A DNA stretch of 64,000 nt from the NCBI GenBank assembly GCA_964019165.1, contig OZ025276.1, forward strand, positions 7,289,820 to 7,353,819. The letters are read 5' to 3'. Of the stretch, positions 9,700 through 21,000 are shown one piece after another. The notes below the pieces were generated by a model. It had not been told where the DNA came from, searched no databases, and was given only the letters and a program-made list of their open reading frames with translations. The DNA is from Mastigias papua (taxonomy: Eukaryota > Cnidaria > Scyphozoa > Rhizostomeae > Mastigiidae). The position numbers were made by a program, and so were the translations under genes. Position 1 is the first letter of the stretch; every line of letters starts with the position of its first letter.

Positions 9700-11530
9700 A
9701 TACATTCTTCCTTTTGATACAAAAAATAGCTTTCATAAAAATAGTGTCACTTGCAGTTTAATGAAGACTGAGGGAGAATGTTTTTCAGACTTTTTAGAAA
9801 TTCAAAACCGCTACTACCTTTTTTGTGAACAGTTTCGAATTTTCGCTCCCAACTTAATCCTTCATCCACAATAATCCCTAGTGATTTGGTATTCGTCACC
9901 CGTTTTATATCAGAGCAATTCCGTGTCAATGGTTCATGTATCTTCACTTTATTAGTTTTACGAGGGTGTTTAATCATCATGTATTCTTTTTTTTTGGGAT
10001 TTACGGTTAATTTATTTACCCGCATCCATGTAGAGATATTGGATAATTCTATTTGGTTTCTTTTTGATTAGATCTTCGACACTAGAAGATACTACAATGA
10101 TATGAGTATCATCAGGGTTGAGACCTGCCTTAGAGTCAATCAGACATTTTTCAAAGTCATTCAAGTATGTTATAGAGAAGAGGACCTAGACATGAGCCTT
10201 GTGGGGTACCACAATTTACTGTTTTAGCCCCCAACTCAAACCCATTGCGGCACTGGACAGTTTTCTATTCTCGAGATATGATTGAAATCAATTCCCAGCT
10301 ATAGCCCGAATGCCATATTCCTTCAACTTTTCTAGCAAAATTGTATGGTTTACAGTATCAAATGTCTTTGCAAGTCGAGGAATATTGTTGAATTGAGTTG
10401 CTTGTCGTCAATTTTCTCATACCAGTTGTCAGTACTATCAATCAATGATGTACTTGTTGAACATCATTTTTGAAAGCCTGATTGGCTCATTGTTAGGGCC
10501 TTGGTTGCCTTCAAATATTCATAGGTTTGATTATGAACTATTCTTTCAAGAATCCTGGAGAATACGGAGACTACTGGTTGGGCCTATATGTTTTGTCTCA
10601 CTTCTAGATCCTGATTTGAAAATAGGGGTTACTTTTGTTACTTTCCAAATTTAGGGAAGACGCCCTTTCTCAAGGAGGAGTTAACAATCATAGTTAATTG
10701 CTGACTTATAACATCTGTGGCATCCTTTATTAACATTATTGGAATTTTATCAGGCCCAGGTGCTTTTGCCATTTTTAGCTGTTGTATGGCGTTAAGAACA
10801 TAGTCTCTATCAACAGGGTTAAAAGCTTAATGAATTTTGTTCGTGAACAATATGCTTAAACGGATCATCATTAGCATTTTGCTCAATTTGATCCGCTAGT
10901 TTTGGCCCCACTGAAGCAAAATGATGATTAAATACCTGTACTCTTTCCTTTTCCCTACTTAATCTCGTTCTTTCAATCGTTAAACTCGTAGGTATCATAG
11001 ACTCCCATGATCTCTCTAAAACTTTGGTGGGATAAAATGGTCAGCCTATGTTTTTTTCGAATTGTTCTGATGTTGTGTAATTAATCCATAGTAGTGTGAT
11101 TGGATAGCCATGTCTATTTTTTTCGTTGCAGTATTCCTAAGTTTCTTGTACTCATTCCATTTTTCAGGAGATTTTAGTGCAGCCCTCTTTGCTAGGTCCC
11201 TCTTTCTCATTAAGTTTCAAATCGATTGATTTAGCCATAATACATATTCATCGCAAACTCTCCTTTTCGTGAGATGGGCATTCTCATCTAGGATGAGTTC
11301 AAAAATCCCCTGAAAAGTGGAGGCCATTGCATTCGGATTTTCTAAGGGTAGATCAAGGATTTTTTGCCAATCATTCATATTTAAATCGTTTCGGAAAGAT
11401 TTCTTATTATATTTATTAAGGTTCGATGCTTCAATAATTCTTGCTTTTTCTTTCTGAATTTTTGTGCCTTTATTTTCTTATGCCGAATGTCATGTAATGA
11501 TCGACCATCCCAATCCGTGAAATATCCTTG
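9700..11530 (-). mobile_element. Degraded CR1/L2-like LINE reverse transcriptase
   Basis: On the minus strand, despite many frameshifts, the order of LINE landmarks is clear. The pre-RT linker lies at 11350-11000 (WNEYKKLRNTATKKI) and the fingers at about 10830-10700 (LKMAKAPGPDKIPIMLI). A FLDL..AFDTVN-like palm follows near 10400-10330, then a [13 protein letters not shown] box near 10200 and a palm tail at 10025-9747 (KLTVNPKKKEYMMI, then SLGIIVDEGLSWERKFE). The number of breaks marks an old copy. Confidence 0.75.
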
Positions 11531-12437
11531 GGTGTGAGCCTAAACTTCTGCTGGTGGTGGTGTGAAGCATTCACAAAGGAGGATGATAATGATTGCAAGG
11601 TGTACGGTTAGCAAAGATTAGCGACAGCAGGCTCGGAAAACACTTCAATTCCTTCTACAATATACTGCATTAATCGCTTAAAAGAGTCATTTTTTAAATA
11701 AATATTACAGAAAAGCTGGCCCTGACCTCTCAGACAAAATTTCCTTCAGTATATTTCAAGATATGGCCAACACAATGGCACAGGTGAATCACCATGGGTT
11801 TTTGCCTGATATGAATGTAACGTTCGTACTTATTGTAGCTTATAACATCAACTTTGTTGTCTTAAAAATGGTATTTCTATATTGTACAATAATTTAGTGC
11901 TCACTGCAAATTTATATTGGAAATACTGACTTCTAAGGAGTGATATCATTCCTCTTTCTTTTCATTGCAGTCTACAGACCCTGGTGTTCAGGTTAACAAA
12001 ATATTTTTAGTTTTACCCACGGGGTATATTTAATTGCATTCTCATGAACTAAAAGTAGCCGCCCTTTCTGTCTTTGCCAACGAAAATTCCCACCTGGTTC
12101 TCAACGAAACTTTGGAACTTTAAAGTAAAGTGCCATTCTTCCTTACTTAGTGTCAGATGTTGGTAGTTTTTGCCTGTTCATGATTATTGGATTTTTCAGA
12201 ATGGAAAAATTAGGAATATTTTCCCCACAGTTAACCTGATACTGATACTATACTGTACATCCGTATTCTGCAGATATGTTTGCTTCAAATATAAATTTTC
12301 TCTCATTTGTGTACTACAATTAAAACCACGTAGTTTTTCAATGAAAATAGTTCAATACATCTAAAGTTAGATGATTTTACGTGTTCAAGGTTTGCCGAGA
12401 TATTTCCTTGATCGATTTAACTTCAAAGCTTGAAGTT

Positions 12438-12510
12438 GGCCCGATAGCTCAGTTGGTAGAGCACCGACGTACAATGTCAGTGATCGCGAGTTCGAATCCC
12501 GCTCGGGTCG
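12438..12510 (+). tRNA. tRNA-like sequence (SINE head or tRNA pseudogene)
   Basis: The 73 bases fit a full cloverleaf. The acceptor is GGCCCGA/TCGGGTC, the D arm GCTC-AGTTGGTA-GAGC, the anticodon arm CCGAC-GTACAAT-GTCAG and the T arm GCGAG-TTCGAAT-CCCGC. There is one mismatch in each of the last two stems and one G-U in the acceptor. A box (TAGCTCAGTTGG) and B box (GTTCGAATC) of a pol III promoter are present. The loop would give anticodon ACA, which is unusual for a functional tRNA, so a SINE head or pseudogene is more likely. Confidence 0.6.
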
Positions 12511-12511
12511 G

Positions 12512-13316
12512 TTATTTTCTCGCACTTTCACTTTTCATTTCAAAGCTTGAATAGAATCAATACGCCAACTTCAACTGTTTCGCGACAAGGTTTGACCATG
12601 AGCAGAGTGACGCGCATCAGACCGCAACATGTTGCGCTTCGTTTTCGTTCTACATTTTTTCTGTTTGCTTAAAGCCATACTATTTCTAGCTCACCAAACC
12701 AATATGTACTTTTTCTATTTCACTACTTCTCACCGTCTTGGTGCTTCGTTGTTGTACTTTTGAGATGGAAGCAATGCCGACTCCAGAGTTTGCTTTTCTT
12801 GCTGTTCATCTTTTTTCCAAACTACCCGTTTAAAGTTTGCATTGTTATTATTCTTATATCGGTTGAATTAGCATTTGATTTTTTTGGCTCGTTTTATCTT
12901 TTACTATAAATATAACTGTTTTATAATCTATAGATTCCCATTCTATAGCGCATTTATTTAAACATATTCTCCTGATGTATACTTAAGGTATAAACACTTC
13001 ATCACCATCTCTAATTTTTGATGCATAATAGACCTGTTTGCAAGATATTGATTTACAGTAGACATTTTCGTATGCTCCATGCATAGAGTGCATTGTTTTA
13101 ATATGAATTGTAAAGATTCAATGTAAGCACTCCCCTATCAGATCTTCTACTTGTTTTTATCTTTCACCAAGGTAGTGACAGAAGTGGTAAGGATGAAATC
13201 TATTCACTGGAGTGGAGCCGTACCGCAGTGTTGATAGTCAGATAGCATCTAGTTGTGATAATTGTATACAATGCAATTCGCTCAATGTAATGTACATTTT
13301 GCAGCACAAATAATGA
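12512..13316. other. No gene seen (12.5-13.3 kb)
   Basis: AT-rich sequence without long frames. The first ~100 bp after the tRNA-like unit could be a SINE body, but no tail is evident. Confidence 0.5.
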
Positions 13317-13470
13317 CAGGGACATAGAAACCTGGGGGCCAGAGGGGCAATGGTCCCCCACTTTTTAGCAAACTACGCAAAAGTGCCCTTTTGTAGTCCA
13401 AAATGGGCGTGGTAATGTGCATCTTTTAGGACTTGGCCCCCCACTTTTTTAGATGCTTCCTACGTCCCTG
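13317..13470. mobile_element. hAT-type MITE, 154 bp, 8-bp target duplication
   Basis: The element starts CAGGGACATAG and ends CTACGTCCCTG (short TIRs). It is flanked on both sides by AATAATGA (13309-13316 and 13471-13478). The 8-bp target duplication and CA..TG ends fit hAT. The interior has G-rich inverted segments (GTGGGGG/CCCCCAC). Confidence 0.85.
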
Positions 13471-13478
13471 AATAATGA

Positions 13479-14263
13479 CGACTGACCCAGATTTGATGAA
13501 CTCATAATCTTGTCTTTTGTACTAATATTGTTAACATATAGTCTACCAATGCTGAAACCGTCAATGATACACTTCTTGTTATTGCTAGAGAGGCGTATGA
13601 TTTCATGGTTTAATTGCTATAGTCTAAAATGAAGTTATTTTACAAAGTTATGATTTTGAAATTCTTTATATTGGGTATACTCAGTTACTGAAATACATAT
13701 CTAAGTCAGTAAATATATATGGACAAACTTTCTACACTTGTTATAAAAGAATTCTAGGAAGTTCTACGAAAGTTTCTACGAAAAATTATTTTTGACGATT
13801 ACTCAAATTTTTAGACAATCATGTGTTTCATTAATATAGAGTCCAGAAAAAGTCACGGCTCCACGGCTCTGAACCGGAGGAAAATTTTGCTATTTATGAA
13901 GTATTTGAGGAAGGTTATGAAATTTGTATCAACAATCCAGTTTCAACAAAGTTTTTATACAACGCGACATCGACTCTTAAGGGCACAACTCATTTACAGT
14001 AAAAGCTTCCGAGACACACCCAATGCAGAGTTCAAAAACTTTCGCTAGTTTTGATACATAATAGAGGAAGGTTTATGATGAAGATTTGACAGCCGGAGGA
14101 AGGTTGGGCATTTTTCTGAACTCTGCATTAATTCTATATGGATCAATTCGCACTCTGTAATCTACCGCATTCATTACGTTTATTGAGACATACAAAGTTA
14201 AATATAACATATTTTAGCTGTATTTTCAACTAATGTTGTAAAATCATTATGATCTTCTTATAG
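13479..14263. other. Intergenic or intron, no confident exon
   Basis: A 75-codon plus-strand frame at 13821-14048 has no recognisable domain. The missing first exon(s) of the ApoL-ZU5 gene should lie in or before this stretch, but I could not identify them. Confidence 0.4.
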
Positions 14264-15067
14264 GTAACTGGTTCGGTGTTGGCAATAGTTGGTTTAGCTT
14301 TGAGTCTCTCAGGGGTTGGTGCTGTCGCTGGTGTGCCATTAGCTATATCTGGTGCCTCTATCGGAATTGCCGGTGGAGCAACAACTGGGATAACAAGCGT
14401 AGTGGAGGGAGTGTTGAAACGAAATGGTATCAAAGAGGTCAGTAGTGAGCTCAGGCTAGATAGAGTGAAAGCAATTCGACTTAAAGTTCTCTGCCTTCGA
14501 GCTGCAAAGGACCGTGCATTGGCAGAAAGATGGAACATCACTTCATCACAGGCATTCAGTGTTGTTAGAGCCCTTCCTGGAGCTGTAAAATTTGGTGTTA
14601 CAACGGCAGCTGGCGTTAAATTGGCAATTGCTGCTGGTCAAGCTGCAGCAAGGGCTAGTTTACATATTACGGGCATAGTGTTTGCTGCTGCTCTAATTCC
14701 AATTGACCTCGGTCAAATGATTATTAGCTCTATCAGGGTGCATAAAAAGAAGCCATCTGATGTCATCAATGAGATTGCAAGTATGGCTGATGATCTTGAA
14801 AAGCAACTCCGAATATATCTTATTGAAGAAGGCTACTTTAATCAAATCTTTACAAATGACGGACACTGGGCATATATTGTAATAAATGTCCTGAAGCTCA
14901 ACGAGTTTAATGAAGGAAAAGACGGTGGCTATAATTTGAAACAGCTACAGGAATACGGTGAAGTCATTGAATCAATTAAAGGAAGAGTTGTTCCTACAAG
15001 CTTGAAAGAGAAAATGCAGAATGAATGGTATTCACATTATAAGGAATATAAGTTGCAACAATCTCAA
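14264..15067 (+). CDS. Exon: apolipoprotein L-like domain (268 codons)
   Basis: The acceptor TTCTTATAG precedes phase 0, and the donor CAA|GTAAGT ends in phase 0. The first ~45 residues are a glycine/alanine-rich hydrophobic hairpin (LAIVGLALSLSGVG, then ISGASIGIAGGATTGIT). A central FSVVRALPGAVKFGV block follows, then ITGIVFAAALIPIDLGQMII and the amphipathic SDVINEIASMADDLEKQL. This succession is the ApoL signature as I know it. The family is best studied in vertebrates, so an invertebrate copy fused to ZU5 is notable. The exon is fully open with no broken codon. The N-terminal end begins abruptly inside the domain, so at least one upstream coding exon is missing. Confidence 0.82.
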
Positions 15068-18000
15068 GTAAGTGGAAACCTTGTTTCTACCTTGCACTAA
15101 GTAAAAGGGGTGCCATTCACAACAATCAAATTTGTCTATGATACTTTTTAAATTAGGCAATTTTGTGGATCCGTGAAAAACTTGGTTGCCATGTTTGTTT
15201 AGCTGCTTCTTCTCTTTTAGCGGAAATGATCTTCTCTCACTTACAACTTCAAGTCTGTTAAAGAAATTAGTGGTTTGAAACTGGACTTCTGTTCTCCTTT
15301 CATCTGCCTGATTGAATTTATTCGAGAAATAAGCACCTCATGCATAGGATGGAATGTTGAATTTTAAACTTTCATAGTAACATATATTATAGACATATAT
15401 ATTACTATTGCCAAGTCCCTCATAATATATTTGTTGTTGTATTCAAATGTTATCTTATGACGTTCATCTATAAAAATTCCTTATTTATCTCCCCAAAGGA
15501 TGCAGAGAGTGAAGACTATTTAGAGTAAGCACTTTATAGAATTACTCATATCATCATTTGCTTCAACATCTTTTGTATCTTTATTGGCAAAGTTGTTCTG
15601 TCGTTAGAACCAATGTATGATTATTGAAAGGTTGCCAAGTTGTATTTAGGTAGTTCCCTACCCATTTGTAGTACATTACAAAACCATATGTATTAAACAT
15701 ACTTGCACTTTATTTTGGTTGTATCTCACAAAAATTTTGCGTTGCCCCTCGGCAACCTCCTCAATGAGATTCTCACTGAAGAAGTTGCGGGGGGGGGGGC
15801 AACGGGAATTCTGAGAGAAACAAGCAAAGCAAAGTGTGAATGTGTTTTATACTCTTAGCTTTCGTAATTTACTCCATTTAGGAATGAAATTACCTAAATA
15901 CAATTTATGCTATAACACACGGTATCCTATCAAATCATTGGCTAAAGGCACCAGTATCGTATATATCAAAAATTGCTGTAATATCATTCCATAGTTTGGT
16001 GTAAGTAAATTATGCAACATGTAACACCTTGGAATATTTGCATAAACCTGTGTCTTGCAACCTTCATTGGCATTTCTTCAAGCTTCCCTTAACTATGAAA
16101 GCTTATTCCTATCGTTATTGTATTGGTGAAACGATGTTTTTTACCTGATATGTTTGTCAAACTTGAAGATTCATAGTTGCGCCATTCTCCATCAGGCTAC
16201 TAATTGTTATCAGATAACGAACATATATCTTATTGTTGCAGATAATCTTGGAATACTATCATAATATTTGTCGAATTATTATATTATTAAGGACGGATAG
16301 AAAGGAAATTCAATGGGTCTATCATGCAACACTTATCAAAACAGAGAATATATCACTCCAAATTCCATCAAGGTCTGTTGATGTTGGTGTTCAATTAAAG
16401 ATTAGCACTATCAAGTTATCGAAAGCCCCACACATTCCTTGCAATTTTGGTGAAGCGATACTAAGTGATGTTGTAAAAGTAGAACCAATTGGGAAGAAAT
16501 TCTGGATACCAGCTGTCTTGTCAATCAACCACAGTGCTATAGAGGTACCCGAGCATTCTTCCATTGTCCTGAAATGCTTTGATCGTATAAAGAATGAGTG
16601 GGTGAAGCTACCTAAATTTGAAGGTAGGATTTAATACAGAGTCATACCTTTCTACTTTGAAGCGCAAGGATTGTTTTTTCACTGATAACTTAGCACGTTC
16701 ATCACGCTACATCATTATCACCTATTGGGAATCTCTTCACACTAGTTTGTGCTGCAGTTGGTTATTGAAAGGGTTAAAGGGCTAATAACGTGGGGTCGCT
16801 ACAAGTAAATTCTTCAAGAACTTTGGTAGGATCAATAAATAATATTTGTATCATTATTATTGACTTGTGGCCATGAGAGAGCAAAGTGCGGTTTCTTTAA
16901 CTAGGTACAATGCCTCTCTATAAGAAAGCGCTTAAATTAAGTATAGAAGAGAGACAATATGTCATTAATTTGCGAAATGGTCATTTACCCATAATACCCG
17001 GGTTACCCATTTTGCTCCAATAGACCCTAGTCTGTATCTGGATGGATATATTCCCCTTCGGGAATGATGTTGGTCGTTGCATCACGTGGATGAGAATCAT
17101 TACATAATTGAATGTATTTGATTTTTTAAAGTTATGCAGGAAGACGATTTTGATGTTATCATTGACTGAATTGAAACATTCTAATGTTACTATTTAGCAG
17201 AGTAAATATGCTTTGCTCAATTGTCATAGTTATAACGATATCAGTGCTGTTTCAAAGATACATTTTCATGAAGAAATCTTACTTTTTACTCCACCTCGGC
17301 TTCAAGCCCCACATAGATGCCATAGTAAATTGATTATTGGCCAACCTTGTATTAGGACCATTAATTCTTGTTATATACCCAGTGAACATCTAAACATGAA
17401 AATTTTTGTTTGGGATGAGAGTATAAAAGATGCTTCGGAACATACGATTCTTTATAGCAGATTCAGAGCTTGTTTTATCCAACAAATCGTCAACTATACA
17501 TTTTGTATTGTAAGGATGCATATCCAGGCCTTGTAGCAACGTATGTGTATGAGGCCTCTATTTCAATTCCTCTCTTGTTTTCTCTTCGTCTAAGCAGTAA
17601 TTCACACGTAAACTGAAGTTACAAGACGATAGATTTCAACTTGTAAGAAACGTTTCAACTGAATCCTTAATAGTCCTCAGTTAAAATATAAGTATGTTGC
17701 ATGTGCAACAAGGTATAAAGACAAGTAGATACTCCATAGGAGCCTTACAGCAAAAACATTCCATTGAGAACAAGGTGTGTGGTGCCATAAACGAGGGTTA
17801 AAATGTAATGACAATAAGAAATAGCTGGGGATGCGGAAAAATATATATGATCTATATGTATCATACTTAAATCGTTGCTAAGGATGATTGAGGAATCAGT
17901 TGATGCGTGTCTTACAAGTTGATATCTATCGTTATTAATTTCAAGCTTATCTGTGACTTACTATTTCTGAGAAACTTTACTATGCAACAAAACTCTTATA

Positions 18001-21000
18001 TTTCTTTTGGAGTTAAACACACAACAGCACTGCCATAGAATTCCTTCGGAACATGACCAGCAATTTTTTTAAACTTTAAGACCTTACTGAAATTTCTTCA
18101 CGAGGGTTGTCTGGTTTAGCTGAAGAAGTTTATTTTGTAGATGGTTGCATTTTTAAAAGAGAATTAGTCTGCATCATAAATATTCTCATATAGGTTAAAG
18201 TATTTGATGAACGGTACAAAGTCAAAATCACTCTATGTGTTCTTTCGAAGTACAAGATTCTGAAGCTTCCTAATAGCAAATTGTACAGCTAGCTTCATGC
18301 CCTTAGTAATTCTTGTTCTCTCAGCAACGTATGCCTTCATACGCATGTTTTTGTAACTGCCTTGCTTATTGTCTTGTTGCAACTGATTTAGTTGTATTTT
18401 CCTTATCAATGCCAACGCTTAGAACGTTTTGGTCTTTTTCTATGAATTTCTCTATTGCAAGAAAACTTGGTTACATTTTGTAGCATGCTAAAAATACTTT
18501 TCGTGTCCTAATGAATACTCTGATGAATGAGACGCAAAGTGCTTTCAGTATGCTAAAGATTACTCCCCTTTCTTTTCGTGAAGAGGATCCTCTGATTTCG
18601 CTTAGTTCATCGGATGAAGCACATGTGAAATGTAAACAAGTTATTTATTTTGACTCAGTTCTATTTTCGTTTGCTGTTGTGATTATGTACTACATGGACC
18701 ATTCTAATGTTGCAAATATCTTTCTTAGCTAACAGTAGGCAAGAAGAAATGAAAGCTGTTGCAGAGATATCTATAGCAACCTTGTATGTTGCTGTCATGT
18801 CTCTCAATTCGAATACCCATACTGTCCCTGCAGGTGGTTCATCATTGTCACCATTTGGTAAAAAAAGTGATGTCACTATTATATTTGAAGAATGCACGTT
18901 TGGTGACCATGATGCACAGCTTGAGTTCAAGGTTCTTTATAAACATAATTGAATTAGTACAATAATTATTTATTCTTGTCTTTAAGGGGGAATTTAGCTT
19001 CATTACCTGTTAGTTCTATTCTTTTTACACTTATGAGACATTTATATCCAATATCTACTGCAAATCGCCTTATCTATTACTTTTGTAGGCACTTTTTCGA
19101 CTATCCATATGGCATAATGTTACAGAGAGTTTTTTAAAGTATATTACTTCCAGATTTTAAAAATTAAGATAAATTACATTTTATTGCTCAATGATACTGT
19201 ATACTATGGTACTCTACAGTAACGTTCTTTTACATCTTTCAGATATTGATCATCATAACTCTCAACTGACTGACTATTTCAGATGCTTTGTGTTTTGTGA
19301 TATAATGATGCACTGTATAATTATACTGATTACAACTTCAAAATTATTTTCTCATTAAAGATTAATTGTGATTGAATTAAGACATCTATTTGAGAGTATT
19401 TCTATTCCTATTGTACCCTCTTCTTGCAGATGAATGTATTCTCCGAAGAGGCTATTAGGGAGCTAAACAATCTTGAGCTGAAACCTATCCTCTTCCTACA
19501 TATGATGTCGGGAATTGATGAGCAGTTCAAAAAACCCATTACACTAAAGGTACCTCTGAAGGACGAATTGCAGAGTGACGAGAAGATTGTTGTCTTAAGT
19601 GGAAGCTGTAATGAGGTCAAAAATCTGACGGAAGTGACGTCTTATAAGAATGAAGGAGATTGCTTAACAGTGGAAGTGGATAAATTTTCCTTGTAAGTAC
19701 TAATCCTTGTGAGTGGCGAATGTTTGGTTAACTGGGTTTTGCCATTTAGAGCGAGAAGGCTTTAGTTCATGAAGTAGTTACGGGTGAGTTAATCATGAAG
19801 ATTCTGAATGTCGATTGATATAAATTGGACATTTAATGAAGTAAAGATAAGGACTATATAAAGAGCATTTTTGGTGTATGCGTAAAGTTTGATAAAAAAC
19901 AGCTATTAGGACCAAATTTAAGGCCTGTATTCGTGTAGAAATCAAGAAAAGGGGAGGTTGCCAAAATATCATGTCCATTGGCATTATAACATATCACTCG
20001 TCTGAAAATGTCCCGTGATCTAAAATGATATCATTCTAACCGGAGTGAACCAATTCAACAACAAATTATCTACTATCATGGGGCCTCATAAATTCTGGCT
20101 ATAAGGCACTGAAACAGCACACTCTTTCTTCAAAATATTAATGTCTCTACACTACTATGTTATGTCACCTTCAACTAGTAAATGCCCTAACACTTTAATG
20201 GCCCTCCTTCATCACAATTCCTAGTGTTTCTGCCTCAATATCTCCAGTTATACTATGAAATTAGTTTCGTTTCAAAGCTGATGAAATGAAGAATATTTTT
20301 CACGATAATTATAATGATTGAAAGCAATGATGGGCCAAAATCATGTTATCAAAATCGTCAAGAGCAGCCCATTTGCCACTGTTGGCCGCCATTTTTAGCA
20401 GGGCGGTGAAATACTTCTGTGAGGCAAGTGTTTCCTAAAGTAAGATTTCTTCATATTGTGTTGTCTTTTCAGCAACTTCATTATCAATCATTGTTTGCAA
20501 TAGATAAATAATCATGGTTGTTTTAAAACGTGTCATTCGTCCCTAATTACTCCGTAATATAACAGGAAAATAATGCTATTAGCTACCCTCTTCACCCACA
20601 ATGAAACTTAGACGAAATAGAGAGATACAAAGAGCAATAAAAAACGTTCAGTTGGTAGATATTAAGTACAGCAGGGTTTGCCCGTGGCTTGTCTCTACTT
20701 GCAAATGTATAACTTGATATAACATGATACTCTTAACCTTGCTTATATGCATTTTTCCTTGCATCTGTTTTGGTCTACTCTCCTTTCCGGAACAGTCATC
20801 ACCCCGATCATTTATTTTTCAAAAATGCACACCAGGAAATTCTTATTGCCACCCCCCCCCCCCACTCGCTTATTACTTTTGAACCAAGAGTACATTTTTC
20901 TACCAGAACCAGAATCGTCCGGCAAATGTAACTCGTGGTGAATGTTTATTGGGCTGAAAATATGTTTCTATAAAATAAGTAATTGCTGCGAGAAGCACTG

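Noticed and set aside
14230..14541. Minus-strand frame opposite the ApoL exon
   Set aside because: Shadow of the plus-strand exon, which has splice sites and family motifs.
15499..15524. 26-nt mini-exon between the ApoL and ZU5 exons
   Set aside because: Splice signals look fine, but it would create an immediate stop in the next exon.
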